From Ectocarpus siliculosus (lineage: Eukaryota; Sar; Phaeophyceae; Ectocarpales; Ectocarpaceae): a DNA stretch of 64,000 nucleotides. Position 1 is the first letter of the stretch; each line of letters begins with the position of its first letter. The notes beneath the pieces were generated by a model. It saw nothing but the letters and a program-made list of their open reading frames with translations. It ran no database searches and had not been told where the DNA came from. The stretch covers positions 4,463,642 through 4,527,641 of the forward strand of contig FN649735.1 in assembly GCA_000310025.1 (NCBI GenBank), written 5' to 3'. Made by a program: the position numbers and the translations under genes. This document shows, piece after piece, positions 35,173-46,804 of this stretch.

Positions 35173-35644
35173 TGCTGCGCAGAACAGGGGGCGTATTGCA
35201 AGCTATTCTCCCCAGCAGTGCCACGTGCTAAATTGACGCTTTGGGTGACTGATTTTGCCTGTGCCTTTCCCTTTCGGATGCGCAATCTCCCCTGCACTGC
35301 CGAGTCAATCCCCCCGGAGAGACAGCTGCACCCACCCCACCCAGGCGGATACGTGGCACCTGATGAAGCCCGAGCCGCGGCGATGCCAGCAGAAAAGGGT
35401 GGCCGCGGCAGAGGCGAGGATGGCTACCGCGGGGAAGAAGCAGTGGCAGGAGGGATGGATGAAAGCGCTGGGGTTGATGGGCCGGCAAAAATACATCGTG
35501 TGACCAATGGTGTGACTGTTCTTATTTCGTGTTCTCATTGTTTTGGCTTTGGTTTGTGGTGCTTCGGCTTTGTGTTTGGTCTTTTTGAGTAAGAGGTCGA
35601 GCCTGAACGAGTAGGATTTTATTTTCGAGGTTTTCACAGGATGT

Positions 35645-36522
35645 TTGGTTGTGAACAGCGATCACAACCTGAGGGAGCAGGTGGTGGAGGAGATTTTATT
35701 CTTGGAAAATTGGGATGCAGGGACTTTGAAGACCTCGAAGCAGACGTACGCTGAAGAGTTGGGGATGGAGTTTGGGGTAGAGCACGGGAAGGAAATTCCT
35801 CTTCCTGTAGGGTTGAAGCTTTCAGAGTTTGACCAAGATGAAGAAGTGGTATCAAGGCCTTTTCGTGAGCTGATAGGATCATTGATGTGGCTGGCAACGC
35901 AAACGAGGCCAGATATCGCGAACGCAGTGAGAGCGGTAGCACGGTAGTGTGCTTCTTCCAAAGAAATTCATTGGAGAGCAGGTCTTGGTATTTTGGGGTA
36001 TGTGGTAAGGACTAGTGACTTGGGTATTTCATTCAGGAGGGGTAGTGTAGCAGGGTTGAGCATGGAGGTGTTCGCAGACGCAGACTATGCAAGTAAGGCT
36101 GCCGATAGGAGGTCTGTGTCAGGAGGGTTGGTGATGTGTGGGGGGGGATGTATTTCTTGGTTTTCAAGGACGCAGAAGTACGTTACGTTAAGCACGACAG
36201 AGGCGGAGTATGTCTCCCTTGCGGATGTGATGAAGGAAGTGTTGTTTCTGAGGCAAGTATGGCGTTTCATGTTGCCGATATGCCGTGTATTCCGGTGTTC
36301 GAGGATAACCACGGGGCTATTCAGTTGGCGCAGAACCCGATTAGCAACAGTAACTCGAAGCACATCGACGTAAGGCACCACTTTATCAGGGATTTGGTAC
36401 GCAGGAAGGAGATTTCGATTTTTCACGTGGAATCGGCGTATCAACATGCTGACTTCCTCACGAAGGCACTTAACGTGGGAAATTTCGAGTTTCATCGTAA
36501 CTTCGTAATGAGTATGGATTAA
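35645..36522 (+). pseudogene. Copia pol C-terminus with RNase H, element B (broken)
   Basis: Reads 'PFRELIGSLMWLATQTRPDI' (end of reverse transcriptase), then RNase H motifs: FADADYASKAADRRSVSGG, STTEAEYVSLAD, FEDNHGAIQLAQN, KHIDVRHHFIRD and 'HADFLTKALN'. Breaks relative to element A are a TAG at 35945-35947 where A has a Tyr codon, and a 7-bp deletion near 36275 that shifts the frame. The catalytic YVDD half of reverse transcriptase is absent; upstream sequence (about 35340-35500) may be the very start of the domain. Cannot yield an active enzyme. Confidence 0.9.
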
Positions 36523-36804
36523 TATTTTGATGTTTGGGTTTATTTTGTGTGTGATCAAACAACTAGGGCGGCAACATTTTGCATTTTTGCCTATGGATTT
36601 TCTCAATGGATGGTGTTCTAGGCTGGGGGGCAATTAGTTCACTGAAGCTCGAAGAAGTATATCTGATATGACCGGGGATGGGAATTGATGTCTAGCCAGT
36701 GAGGCTATTGTTCTGGAGTTGAGTTGACTTTCTGAGTTTATTTTCTTGTGTTTTGGAGTTCTTGAGGATCGAAAAAGACATGGCATGGTCACAAGCAGGG
36801 GGGC

Positions 36805-37127
36805 TGATAGATATACTTGTAGCAATGCCAAGTGGTTGTAGGATTGTGTGGTACGTGGAATGTATTTCCAGGGTGTGCAAGGTACCCCTGTTGTATACTG
36901 CGTCGCCCCCTCATGGTGGTGCGTGCACGCGTGCGTGCAGTCCATGTCTGTCCATGTGTCCATGTTCGTTCATGTGTTCATGTGAGTCCATGTTTTTCAT
37001 GTGAAGAAGAAGTCTATACAACAAGCCCAGCACATCTTTCCTCCTTGGCGCGAGTTCGCCGAGTTGCCGACACCCTATTCAACACACGTCTTGCGACAAG
37101 CTACCCCCAGTTCGGATCATCCTAACA
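36805..37127 (+). repeat. LTR 3 (inner element, 3')
   Basis: 323 bp, TG...CA, preceded by a G-rich purine tract and followed by AAGAG. Confidence 0.95.
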
Positions 37128-37441
37128 AAGAGGACCGCCAAGTATTATCGGCGCACATCAAAGAGGAAGTGGAGAAGGGAGTACAAGAAAAAATCAAGTT
37201 AACCCAAGAGAAGCGTCCCGCATCAGAGAGCGTGGACAAGCCCCCCGATGGAGGCGATCCCCGGCATGCTCGGCCGGCTGGAACAGCGTTAGACCCGCAA
37301 CCTGAAGACCAGCCACATTCGTTGGAGGACCGTCTCGTTGAGTCCTTCGCGCGGGCAATGCGGAGGACCAACACCCCGGGGGAGGAAACCAGGGAAGTCT
37401 TACCCCCTAAGGACACCATCCGTGTCAGTCCTGTAGACTAA
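37128..37441 (+). pseudogene. Gag N-terminal frame of element A, resumed after insertion
   Basis: Continues the frame split by element B: EDRQVLSAHIKEEVEKGVQE and onward through 'DPQPEDQPHSLEDRLVESFA', ending at a stop at 37439-37441. By chance the frame also runs backward into LTR 3 (open from 37001), making an LTR-gag chimeric ORF of 146 codons. Confidence 0.6.
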
Positions 37442-37459
37442 TACATGTAGCCCCATTTA

Positions 37460-38243
37460 CGGGTGTGTTCGATTCTAGTGGCGATGTCCAGGTTAGAGTA
37501 CAGGTTTTTGAGAGCCAATTTCGGATGTTGTATGGTCTTCGTCGATTTCGTTTGGGTGTGCTCCGATAAACCTACAGCACACCTTGTTGAGTTCTGCATA
37601 CGTATGCGTCATCATCAAGCACATGTTTTTCCTGAGAGGTACAGCAGTAGAGCCCATCAAAGGGCCTTCTATTCTACGCAAGGTTGCCAGTCACCCACAC
37701 AAAACTGCGAGGTTAAACTGATATTGCGTCACGTAAGGTTGCCAGTCACCCACAAAACTGCGAGGTTGTATGGCTACTACGCCACGTAAGGTTGCCAGTC
37801 ACCCACAGAAACTGAAGATTAGATGAGAGTGTCAGCGAATCCTAACCAAGCTGCTGCCTATACCTTCTTGAGTGCTTTGAAGTTGATGGGAATATTTTGT
37901 CCCTCTTGTGTTAAAATACAGAGATTGATCTCCGACTCATTATTTTGCGTTCACGTCGATAACGGGATATGCGAAGGCGTCATGAATCTTTGTACCCTCT
38001 ACCGACAATGAGTTGCGTGTTACGAACAGGAGTCTGTTGCATGTCTAGCGGTAGGAGTTGTAGGGGGATACACTTGGAAATTTGGTCAGGGGTCTGTGTA
38101 ACCGACAGGAATACATGGAAATGATCTCCATTTCGTACCAGAACACTGTATGCACGAAAGCAGCCCAGTGGTTGCACACCAGTAAGAAGAAGATGTGTTG
38201 GGTTGTTGATCAGAAACACAGCTGTGTAAGCTCTAACATGCAT
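37460..38243 (-). other. Antisense open frames inside element A (copy of 34020-35172)
   Basis: 37980-38243 gives the same 'MHVRAYTAVFLINNPTHLLL' frame with only two residue changes from element B. 37493-37681 corresponds to 34173-34457 but has lost the segment after EIDED. One T fewer near 38318 shifts the frame upstream of this ORF compared with B. Confidence 0.45.
37678..37808. repeat. Minisatellite, ~57-bp unit, about 2.3 copies (element A)
   Basis: Same unit as 34384-34570, roughly one unit shorter. Confidence 0.85.
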
Positions 38244-38975
38244 CCAACATTGTTGTTTGCGTGACCGAGGAATAATTAACCTTGTCAGACAAATCGCAAG
38301 AATCGTTGTGTCACTTTTACGAAAGAGGAGTAATTAACCTCAGTCGTAGATTGGCGTTCGATTTGATAGGTAACCATGATGTCGTACAGAATGCGAAAGA
38401 CAACGGTCACTGCTGCGCAGAACAGGGGGCGTATTGCAAGCTATTCTCCCCAGCAGTGCCACGTGCTAAATTGACGCTTTGGGTGACTGATTTTGCCTGT
38501 GCCTTTCCCTTTCGGATGCGCAATCTCCCCTGCACTGCCGAGTCAATCCCCCCGGAGAGACAGCTGCACCCACCCCACCCAGGCGGATACGTGGCACCTG
38601 ATGAAGCCCGAGCCGCGGCGATGCCAGCAGAAAAGGGTGGCCGCGGCAGAGGCGAGGGTGGCTACCGCGGGGAAGAAGCAGTGGCAGGAGGGATGGATGA
38701 AAGCGCTGGGGTTGATGGGCCGGCAAAAATACATCGTGTGACCAATGGTGTGACTGTTCTTATTTCGTGTTCTCATTGTTTTGGCTTTGGTTTGTGGTGC
38801 TTCGGCTTTGTGTTTGGTCTTTTTGAGTAAGAGGTCGAGCCTGAACGAGTAGGATTTTATTTTCGGGGTTTTCACAGGATGTTTGGTTGTGAACAGCGAT
38901 CACAACCTGAGGGAGCAGGTGGTAGAGGAGATTTTATTCTTGGAAAATTGGGATGCAGGGACTTTGAAGACCTAG

Positions 38976-39767
38976 AAGCAGGCGTACGCTGAAGAGTTGG
39001 GGATGGAGTTTGGGGTAGAGTACGGGAAGGAAATTCCTCTTCCTGTAGGGTTGAAGCTTTCAGAGTTTGACCAAGATGAAGAAGTGGTATCAAGGCCTTT
39101 TCGTGAGCTGATAGGATCATTGATGTGGCTGGCAACGCAAACGAGGCCAGATATCGCGAACGCAGTGAGAGCGGTAGCACGTTACTGTGCTTCTCCCAAA
39201 GAGATTCATTGGAGAGCAGGTCTTGGTATTTTGGGGTATGTGGTAAGGACTAGTGACTTGGCTATTACATTCAGGAGGGGTAGTGTAGCAGGGTTGAGCA
39301 TGGAGGTGTTCGCAGACGCAGACTATGCAAGTAAGGCTGCCGATAGGAGGTCTGTGTCAGGAGGGTTGGTGATGTGTGGGGGGGGATGTATTTCTTGGTT
39401 TTCGAGGACGCAGAAGTGCGTTACGTTGAGCACGACAGAAGCGGAGTATGTCTCTCTTGCGGATGTGATGAAGGAAGTGTTGTTTCTGAGGCAAGTACGG
39501 CGTTTCATGTTGCCAGAAGCAGGTATGCCGTGTATTCCGGTGTTCGAGGATAACCAGGGGGCTATTCAGTTGCCGCAGAACCCGATTAGCAACAGTAACT
39601 CGAAGCACATCGACGTAAGGCACCACTTTATCAGGGATTTGGTACGCAGGAAGGAGATTTCGATTTTTCACGTGGAATCGGCGTATCAACATGCTGACTT
39701 CCTCACGAAGGCACTTAACGTGGGAAATTTCAAGTTTCATCGTAACTTCGTAATGAGTATGGATTAA
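38976..39767 (+). CDS. Copia pol C-terminus with intact RNase H frame, element A
   Basis: An uninterrupted 263-codon frame follows a TAG at 38973-38975, which in element B is TCG (Ser). It spans the reverse transcriptase tail ('PFRELIGSLMWLATQTRPDI', NAVRAVARYCASPKEIHW) and a complete Ty1/copia RNase H: acidic residues in FADADYA, STTEAEY, FEDNQGA and the HIDVRHHFIRD segment, ending with HADFLTKALN about 30 residues before the stop. There is no ATG start, since it is the tail of a polyprotein. The RT catalytic core and integrase are deleted, so it is a remnant with an intact domain rather than a working pol. Confidence 0.85.
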   Translation, partial: KQAYAEELGMEFGVEYGKEIPLPVGLKLSEFDQDEEVVSRPFRELIGSLMWLATQTRPDIANAVRAVARYCASPKEIHWRAGLGILGYVVRTSDLAITFRRGSVAGLSMEVFADADYASKAADRRSVSGGLVMCGGGCISWFSRTQKCVTLSTTEAEYVSLADVMKEVLFLRQVRRFMLPEAGMPCIPVFEDNQGAIQLPQNPISNSNSKHIDVRHHFIRDLVRRKEISIFHVESAYQHADFLTKALNVGNFKFHRNFVMSMD

Positions 39768-40049
39768 TATTTTGATGTTTGGGTTTATTTTGTGTGTGAT
39801 CAAACAACTAGGGTGGCAAGATTTTGCATTTTTGCCTATGGATTTTCTCAATGGATGGTGTTCTAGGCTGGGGGGCAATTAGTTCACTGAAGCTCGAAGA
39901 AGTATATCTGATATGACCGGGGATGGGTATTGATGTCTAGCCAGTGAGGCTATTGTTCTGGAGCTGAGTTGAGCTTCTGAGTTCATTTTCTTGTGTTTTG
40001 GAGTTCTTGAGGATCGAAAAAGACATGGCATGGTCACAAGCAGGGGGCC

Positions 40050-40370
40050 TGATAGATATACTTGTAGCAATGCCAAGTGGTTGTAGGATTGTGTGGTACG
40101 TGGAATGTATTTCCAGGGTGTGCAAGGTACCCCTGTTGTATACTGCGTCGCCCCCTCATGGTGGTGCGTGCACGCGTGCGTGCAGTCCATGTCTGTTCAT
40201 GTGTTCATGTGTTCATGTGCTCATATGAGTCCATGTTTTTCATGTGAAGAAGAAGTCTATACAACAAACCCAGCACATCTTTCCTCCTTGGCGCGAGTTC
40301 GCCGAGTTGCCGACACCCTATTCAACACAAGTCTTGCGACAAGCTACCCCCAGTTCGGATCATCCTAACA
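40050..40370 (+). repeat. LTR 4 (outer element, 3')
   Basis: 321 bp, TG...CA, preceded by 'aagcagggggcc' and followed by target duplication CAAAA. Confidence 0.95.
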
Positions 40371-40375
40371 CAAAA

Positions 40376-43300
40376 AGCGGCAGAGACAATTGAAGAGAAT
40401 CTATGAGAGTGGCATGTAATGACGCTTGCGGGCGGACCGTTCGGAATCGGCATGTCTGTACAGGCGGTGACGTACGCGCACAATGAAGAGGACAAGCATC
40501 GGTGCGTCTACGGCAATGCGTGGGTGAAGCCAGAAAAAGGGGGCGATCACCATAACGAGTAAAGCTGCAACTCGTTGAGGGCCAGCGGGAAACATAACGC
40601 CACACTCGAGGTGGGGGCTGTTCCATTTTGTCGTCATCGCCTCTGTTGTCGTCGTGCTGGTTGCGGTTGGTGCTCTCGCCGTTTTCGATGTTGCCATGTT
40701 TTGTGTTGATGTCGGTGGCATGTTCGTCTCTCGCCCATATCTTCAGCCCCTGCCGTCCATGGTACTGAACGGGATATTGGAAGGCATGGGCTGTCCACAC
40801 TGGTAAAGTTTGTGCGAGTGGACGCATGCAGATGTTGGTGTTCGGCGAGCGCGCCATGGTTGACATCCTACCGCCGCTGTCACCGATGCAGGAGTACTAC
40901 GACCGCATGGCGAAATCTGCAATCAAGAGACTGGGGGATGATTTGTGGGTAGGTGTGACGAAGAGGTCGGATGAGGCGGGTTGCCTTCTGTTCCTGACTC
41001 TTGGGAAGGGTTCGGCAGGCATGGGGTCGTGCCGCCACAAAGACCCTAAGCCCATCTCGGTGAGACAGGTTTGAGTTAGGGTGAGGTTTAGGATGATAAC
41101 GCACATATCCTTGCTGACATCAGAAGCGGTAGCCGGTTGTTCTGGAGATTCATGGCAGCCGATTCACGGGAAGAACGTGCTGATTAGAATCCGAACGTCA
41201 ACCGTGACCAATCACATCGAAGATTGACGTAAAGCGCGTGGGATTGAAATGAACGATCGGTCAACAACTATTTCCGCGCTGTCAACCTTCATTTCGAGCA
41301 ATTGCAGTATCCTCCTCCCCTCGTCGAACCCGTGGCAGCCTGGCAATCGAAGGATCCACTTGGTCTTGTGAGTTCTGAATTATGTCGGCCAATCAGAACT
41401 TAGTTTGTGCGCCGGGGGGAACCCGATCGCGACAAGACGTGCAAACTCATGACCAGCGTTATCAGTTCATACAACAGCAGTGACAAGCCTGTTGGACCAA
41501 ACCACTATTCACACTCGGTGTCCGTTGGCGATAGGTGTGGCACGAGGCTGCAACGTCAACAGTTACACAGTACGACCAAGCTGACTGGAAGGTTTTCAAC
41601 GCAGCGAACGACATTGTCGACCTTTTCATTTGGACGGTGAGGTGGCCTGCCGAAGCTGGAAAATGTGTACTCTATTTTATTGTCCGTAGTCAAGTCCTTC
41701 GTTGTGTGAGGTTGATTTTTTTAACTCACTTTCTCAGCTGTCTCCTTGTCCTAAATTCATGTCGTGTATAAACACGTGCCCACGCTGCTTCCACTTTAGT
41801 CCATCGCTGATGCGGTGAATATATCTTCGTCTTCCTCTCCCCTTCCTTTCCGATGGTATGTAGGAAAGACGGGTTCCCCGGATGTTGTACAAAGGCTTTC
41901 GTCGGACAGTTCGGCCATCTGATTTTACGTCCAATACTCATCATCAGCTTGCCTTCAGTGCGGTTGTCCCGCCCATTTTTGCGATCGACCGAATGTTCTG
42001 GGTAGCAGGGGGTGTTTTGAAGTGTATCCCCCTGATTCCCCTGATCATGGCAACAATGTGATTCTGCGGGGCTGGCTCGAGTACAGCCTCCGCTCGCATC
42101 CTGAAAGACAAAGAGTCACCAGAACATCTGTCAAGCTGGTGTTTTCGCCCAATCGTGGACGTATGTATGCATATGCACAGCAGTTATACGTATCTACAAA
42201 GTAAGGATTGCGTGAAAAAGTACTGTTTACCTTATCTATTGGTTACTTCATTCCATCGTTGGGGGGCACTTCACTGGCCCCCCAGACGTTGTACCGTTGC
42301 CGGGACCGGGGACAGCAGCTACTTATTTAGGGCACGGGTTGCCTTTCAAAACGACAAGGCTTTGCAAACAACAGCTGCTGTGGATGCTGATTTACTCCGG
42401 ACTTCAGATCTTCACCCGATCCCGTCGCGGTTCGTTCGACTCCAGGCGCGGGAACGTCTGAAGCACGCGGGCGAAGGAGCTTGAAAGGCTGGGAAAGCAC
42501 TGCGTGAATGTCAATAACGGGCCGTGAACGGGAGAGACGTTACCAGTAGAGTTTACCCCTGACGGGCGTCGCCGTACCCCCAGCGGCTGTGCAGCGGTAG
42601 AGGTCATCACATGGTTGCGTCAACGTACTCGCAAAGCGTGGTCGGTCGTATGCCATGTCCGGAGTTTCCGCGCTTTGGGGAACTGCTGTGATTTTTAGTC
42701 ATGCGTTGCATGGGGAATAGTGCGATGCTGTGGTCCTCCGTTGAGCACACACCCTCCAGCAGTTTGGCTTCCGAAGCACGACATTTCATTTTGACCTGGG
42801 GCGGTAATTTTAGTACTTTTTATGTTTTCGTTCGCCACCCAACATTTCGACGTCGCCCCCATGCTACAGTGCAGGCAACCCCCGCGGTGTCTAAGGGCAA
42901 GCCGATGCGTTGGTTCGGAGACCATGGCCGTTGTTGTGATATGGATGTTTTTGTCGTCATTAGAGGGAATCCACGTGTTGTTGAAATGACGTGAAATATT
43001 GACATTTCAGGAAGTTTTGACGTGAAGAGGTTGCGCCGCTTTTTTGGGGGCAAACTCTGACGGCGAAATTTTTGTGAGGAAGCGTCAAAATTAAATTTCA
43101 CCCAAACTTAAACCGACGCGAAAAGATTGACGCTTCAAACATCGCCAGACTGCTGTGGCTCACACACGCTTGCTCTGCTGCGGTCTGCTGTGCGCGGTCA
43201 GCAGCGAACACATTGGCCATGCCTATACTGATTGCTCCAAGCGGTCCTGCACCCACGCGTCTCGGCAGTTCTCACGGCGGCCAAGTGGCCAGACGCGCGT

Positions 43301-45060
43301 GTTCGGCGCGCGCGTTCGGTAGATGCGCCGTCGCGATTGCGCACGGGCTTTCAGCAGCAAAAAGGGGCATAGGCAGGGGAGTGATTGGGGGAGTCTCGCC
43401 CTCGAAGGGAGCACATGGAGAGGAGTAAGGGAGGGTACACGGACTTTGCCAGTCAGTAGGTGCATTTCGCCCGCCCCCTCACGGGGTTCGGTGCTCTGCT
43501 GCCGCAGTGACATCGGTATATACACAGCAGTGCAGCGAGCAGCTGCCTTACTCATCAGCAACGAACGGCAGTTTGACGCCTGGGAAGTCGCAGTTTGACG
43601 CCTGGGAAAAGTCGCCGCGGCAAAGGAGGGAAGGTCGGCGGGATGAGGCGAAGGGGTACACCTAGTCTCCTGGGAGCCTGGGGGTGTGAGTCTTCGCTTC
43701 GGAATGTCGACCCTGGGTGGCAGCCCGAACCAACCTTGAACTCTACCTCCACCATTTTTTTTTTTTGCACCTCTCACGTGTCAACGGGCACACGCGGTGC
43801 GAATTTTTTCCCGTCAAAACCCTCAACCGTCACTTTATGTTGGCGTCAATCCTCAAAGGTCAAAATTCCGCGTCAATCCATAGTGGATACCCTATATTGT
43901 GTCGTCGTTGTTGTTGTGGCCGTGGTCGTGTGTTGGTGTTGCTCTCAAGCCAAATTCATGTCCTCTTCAAGATACTTAGATAGCGGGCGCCGCTTCGGTG
44001 TCCCCGCTGGCAATCATACGATTTGCGTTGTTGATCAAAAGCTGCGGATGTGCACCGCCCAAGTGTTGCACGATCGCAGTACTCGCCAATCATGTACAAA
44101 CTCTCTTTTCTCATTACATCCTAATGTGTTCATGAGTAAGTTTGGTATTCTTCATTGTTGCACGCAAACTGACAATCTGCTTTTGAGCTTAGATTGAGCA
44201 TGAGACGGACGGATGATTGTTCGTTTTCGAGTGACCGCGTTCAGCAGATGTGTACATTACGCTCCGTGAAGACATGAACACGAACAAACATCGTCGAAAA
44301 TGATTTGTCCGAGACAACGTGCTGCCCATGCAGTAAAGTGCCAGGAAATGCCTTGTAGTCCCTCCCGGGCGCCCCTTCTGAGGTGCCACCCAGCCAGTCT
44401 CACTGAGGTACCGCTGGCACCACCGATCCAGCCCGACCGTGGTGGCGATTCTCTGATGTGCTGCAACCACTTGACATGATTGGATGATCTCGCCGCGTGT
44501 TGTTTCGTGTCGCCCCGCGAGGCTTAGTATCCTTGCGAGCGCAACCACAAGATTTTCCAAGACGGGCGCAGCGGCAGTGGTCTCTGAAGAAGGTCGCACA
44601 CGCCGAGGGATTTGTGTGGTCTTACACCGGTCACCCGGCACTGCTGTTCAGAGCATGAAGAAACTTCAACATTCGATCGGCGTGTCGCGCGGTTTCACCG
44701 GCTTTACGCAGGGCGACAGGCCTGGTCGATGTCCACGTGCAACTCCATGTATGTGCACAAAATTCATCGGGCAATGCGCCGGTTGAATCTCACTACCCGC
44801 AGCATGTGGGGGACTCAACCGAGCTAGCCTGCCGACATCCAGCCCTCGCACACATGCGACACCACCACACACTAGCTACATATCATGCAATGCCCCTTTT
44901 CCATCGATAACCTTGGTTGAAATGGCTGGTACGCTCGCCTCTATCGTACAACAACCCCCGGCTGTAAACTCCACAACCTCAACTACTTCATGCTGTGGTG
45001 AACTTCTAATGATTCTACCGTCACAGTGTAGAACGAACAACATGTGCCTGGCCAAGTTAT
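40376..45060. other. No recognisable gene; a few unassigned open frames
   Basis: The frame 40401-40721 (minus, 106 codons) has one hydrophobic stretch ('VAALLVMVIAPFFWL') and a basic tail. 40826-41074 (plus, 82 codons) reads 'YYDRMAKSAIKRLGDDLWVG' and could be a short gene or a transposon fragment. Neither is recognised. A 21-bp tandem pair (cagtttgacgcctgggaa core) lies at 43569-43608. Words 'ttgacg/cgtcaa' cluster at 42985-43135 and again inverted at 43810-43885, as in a decayed inverted-repeat element. Confidence 0.4.
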
Positions 45061-46440
45061 CAACAATTCTGAACCTTTAGCTTCAGTCTCATATTTCAAT
45101 ATCCGTGGGTGGGTGGGTGGGTGGGTGAAACTTTTATTCGCATAGCCCACCCCTTGCCCGACCCTGTCTCAAATGCCGATCTCGAGCTACAGTGTAAATC
45201 TCGTGGCGCCCGAAGTATGGTTCGGTAGGCAATCGCAGACCATTACCCCTCCCCGAGTTTCAGTAGCTTGCCCCTCCTGTGGGCGACACGACTCGGCCTT
45301 GACTGTTCCTTGTCTGTTTCGCCGTGGGAACGGCCGGTTGAACAGCGAAAGAGGTTCCTGCGTGTGCTGCGCGCCACAACCTTTCTTTTTTTTTCGTTTG
45401 TGATTTTCTTCCTTAGTCTATAGTGACCGTTGTACATCTGCGGTGGCTGCTGTTATGCTCGGAAGATGCTGCAAAGGTCATAAGGTTATCGTCTCTGTCG
45501 CTTGGGCTGCACGCCGTGCTCGCGTAGGAGATGCGCATTCCTCATTTTTTCTCTGTGCCGATATCCATGAAGAAAAGCAACGGCAGCACGGTTGAAGATA
45601 CAGACAACAGACGGTCCGCAAGTTTTTTTTTTTCTTCCTTTACATGCATGGATGGGTGGTAAAGCATCGTAAGCGTGTTGCTGCCTTACCTTTAGTGTGC
45701 TGCGTAGTCGTAATTTGAGCGATAAGGGGTAGATGGCAGCACAATCTTATTTGCGTAGTGAGGTTTGACAACTGGTCGTTCGTGTAACGGTGCGCGTCTA
45801 TCGCGACGGCAAGCGTATTGAGAAAATAGTTCGTCCGTGGTGCTTCTCGTCATCATTTTCTATTTCGTTGTCACTTCATACTTCATACCACAAGTGATGA
45901 AAGAGAGTCTCCACAGTTAGTTCGGAAACGGCGACCATATTTGGTTTGTTGCGTTTGTTCTTGCTGAGCGCACATCGGATGTCGCCCTTCGTTACAGCCT
46001 GCGGTGGGCCACAGGGACGAGAGTGAGTGTCTTCTCGAGAGTTAATTAATGCCTTCTCTACGCTTTCTTCTGTTGGTCTACGTAGTAGTAGCACCTGTGT
46101 CTCTCTCGCCTATTATCGCCGTTGGGGTCCCAACAACATCGAACGTCAACCGCAATCGTTTTGCTTCTTGCTGAGTAAGAGGCTACCCGTGTACCCGGCT
46201 GCTGTATGTGAGGCGATGGGCGCTGCCTCTTTACTTGAAGCAACGGGGGCATGGCCCCTATACTGTTTGCTGCATGCTGTGCTATGTGACAGCTTCCAGC
46301 GGTTCAGAGCGGCGACGGTGGTTTTCGTATGCTCTCTTTTGCCACCTCCCTGAAGCCTGTCGCGTCTGGCTCACTTGTCTTTGTCGTCCCTTCTTTTTTT
46401 CTTTTTTTTCTTAACATAGTCTATATTTTATTAGCTGACG
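45060..46440. repeat. Segmental repeat 'R', inverted copy
   Basis: Reverse complement of about 27380-28690: the order of landmarks is exactly reversed ('ggtctcaaatgc'-type end first, then the 'gtagatggcagcacaatctta' block, then 'gagtgagtgtcttctcgaga', then 'gaagcctgtcgcgtctggct'). No conserved protein. Confidence 0.8.
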
Positions 46441-46478
46441 CCGGTCATCCGCCCACCACCCATTAGTTCAGTTTTAAG

Positions 46479-46479
<1 letters not shown>

Positions 46480-46520
<41 letters not shown>
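46480..46520. repeat. (TTG)n microsatellite, about 13 units
   Basis: Uninterrupted TTG repeat joining repeat R to LTR family L. Shorter (CAA)n runs occupy the same junction at 27283-27300 and 32041-32050. Confidence 0.95.
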
Positions 46521-46720
46521 CTTCGCATTAAAAACCGTTCCGATCTCTCTCTACCCAGTACCTTCATATGTCCGTACTGATCCAACACTTGACGCGGTCG
46601 ATTCCCGTGGTCACAGGCTAACTTACCCTAAAGAGGTACGCTAAAACAAACTGGCCCCGAAAGGTCCGCAAGTCAATAAAAATCAACGACATATATTCTT
46701 TGGATCGGGGTGTTTACTTT
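46521..46720 (+). repeat. Copia-type LTR family 'L', plus-strand copy
   Basis: 'attaaaaaccgttccgatct', 'tacccagtaccttcatatgt' and 'ggtccgcaagtcaataaaaa' match 27060-27290 and 31800-32050 on the complement. Confidence 0.7.
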
Positions 46721-46804
46721 CCATGTCTATGACTGGGCCCTGCAAGTTTCACAATTAATTTTGAAGCTTTTCTGAAGCTAATTGAAACAGTAGTGTCATC
46801 GTTA

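Larger units (their letters stand above)
33271..37127 (+). mobile_element. Inner non-autonomous copia-like element (B), inserted in gag of element A
   Basis: Bounded by LTRs 33271-33601 and 36805-37127, with target duplication AAGAG at 33266-33270 and 37128-37132. The sequence before the left copy (…agctttactg) and after the right copy (gaccgccaag…) rejoin to give the gag start found intact in element B itself at 33675. The two LTRs are identical apart from one 8-bp unit, so insertion is recent. A purine tract (aagcagggggg) precedes the 3' LTR. Total 3.86 kb; same architecture and same pol deletion as the outer copy. Confidence 0.95.
32833..40370 (+). mobile_element. Outer non-autonomous copia-like element (A), interrupted by a second copy
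   Basis: Bounded by LTRs 32833-33161 and 40050-40370. The direct target duplication CAAAA lies at 32828-32832 and 40371-40375. After LTR 1 come 104 bp of leader and the first codons of gag, then the inner element (33271-37127), then gag resumes. Removing the insert and one target copy gives an element of about 3.68 kb: gag start, a middle block with antisense frames and a minisatellite, then the pol C-terminus with RNase H. Integrase and most of reverse transcriptase are missing. The LTRs differ by six substitutions and one 8-bp repeat unit. Confidence 0.95.

Noticed and set aside
37001-37441. 146-codon ORF as a single gene
   Set aside because: It crosses the LTR 3/gag junction created by the nested insertion; the first third is LTR sequence.
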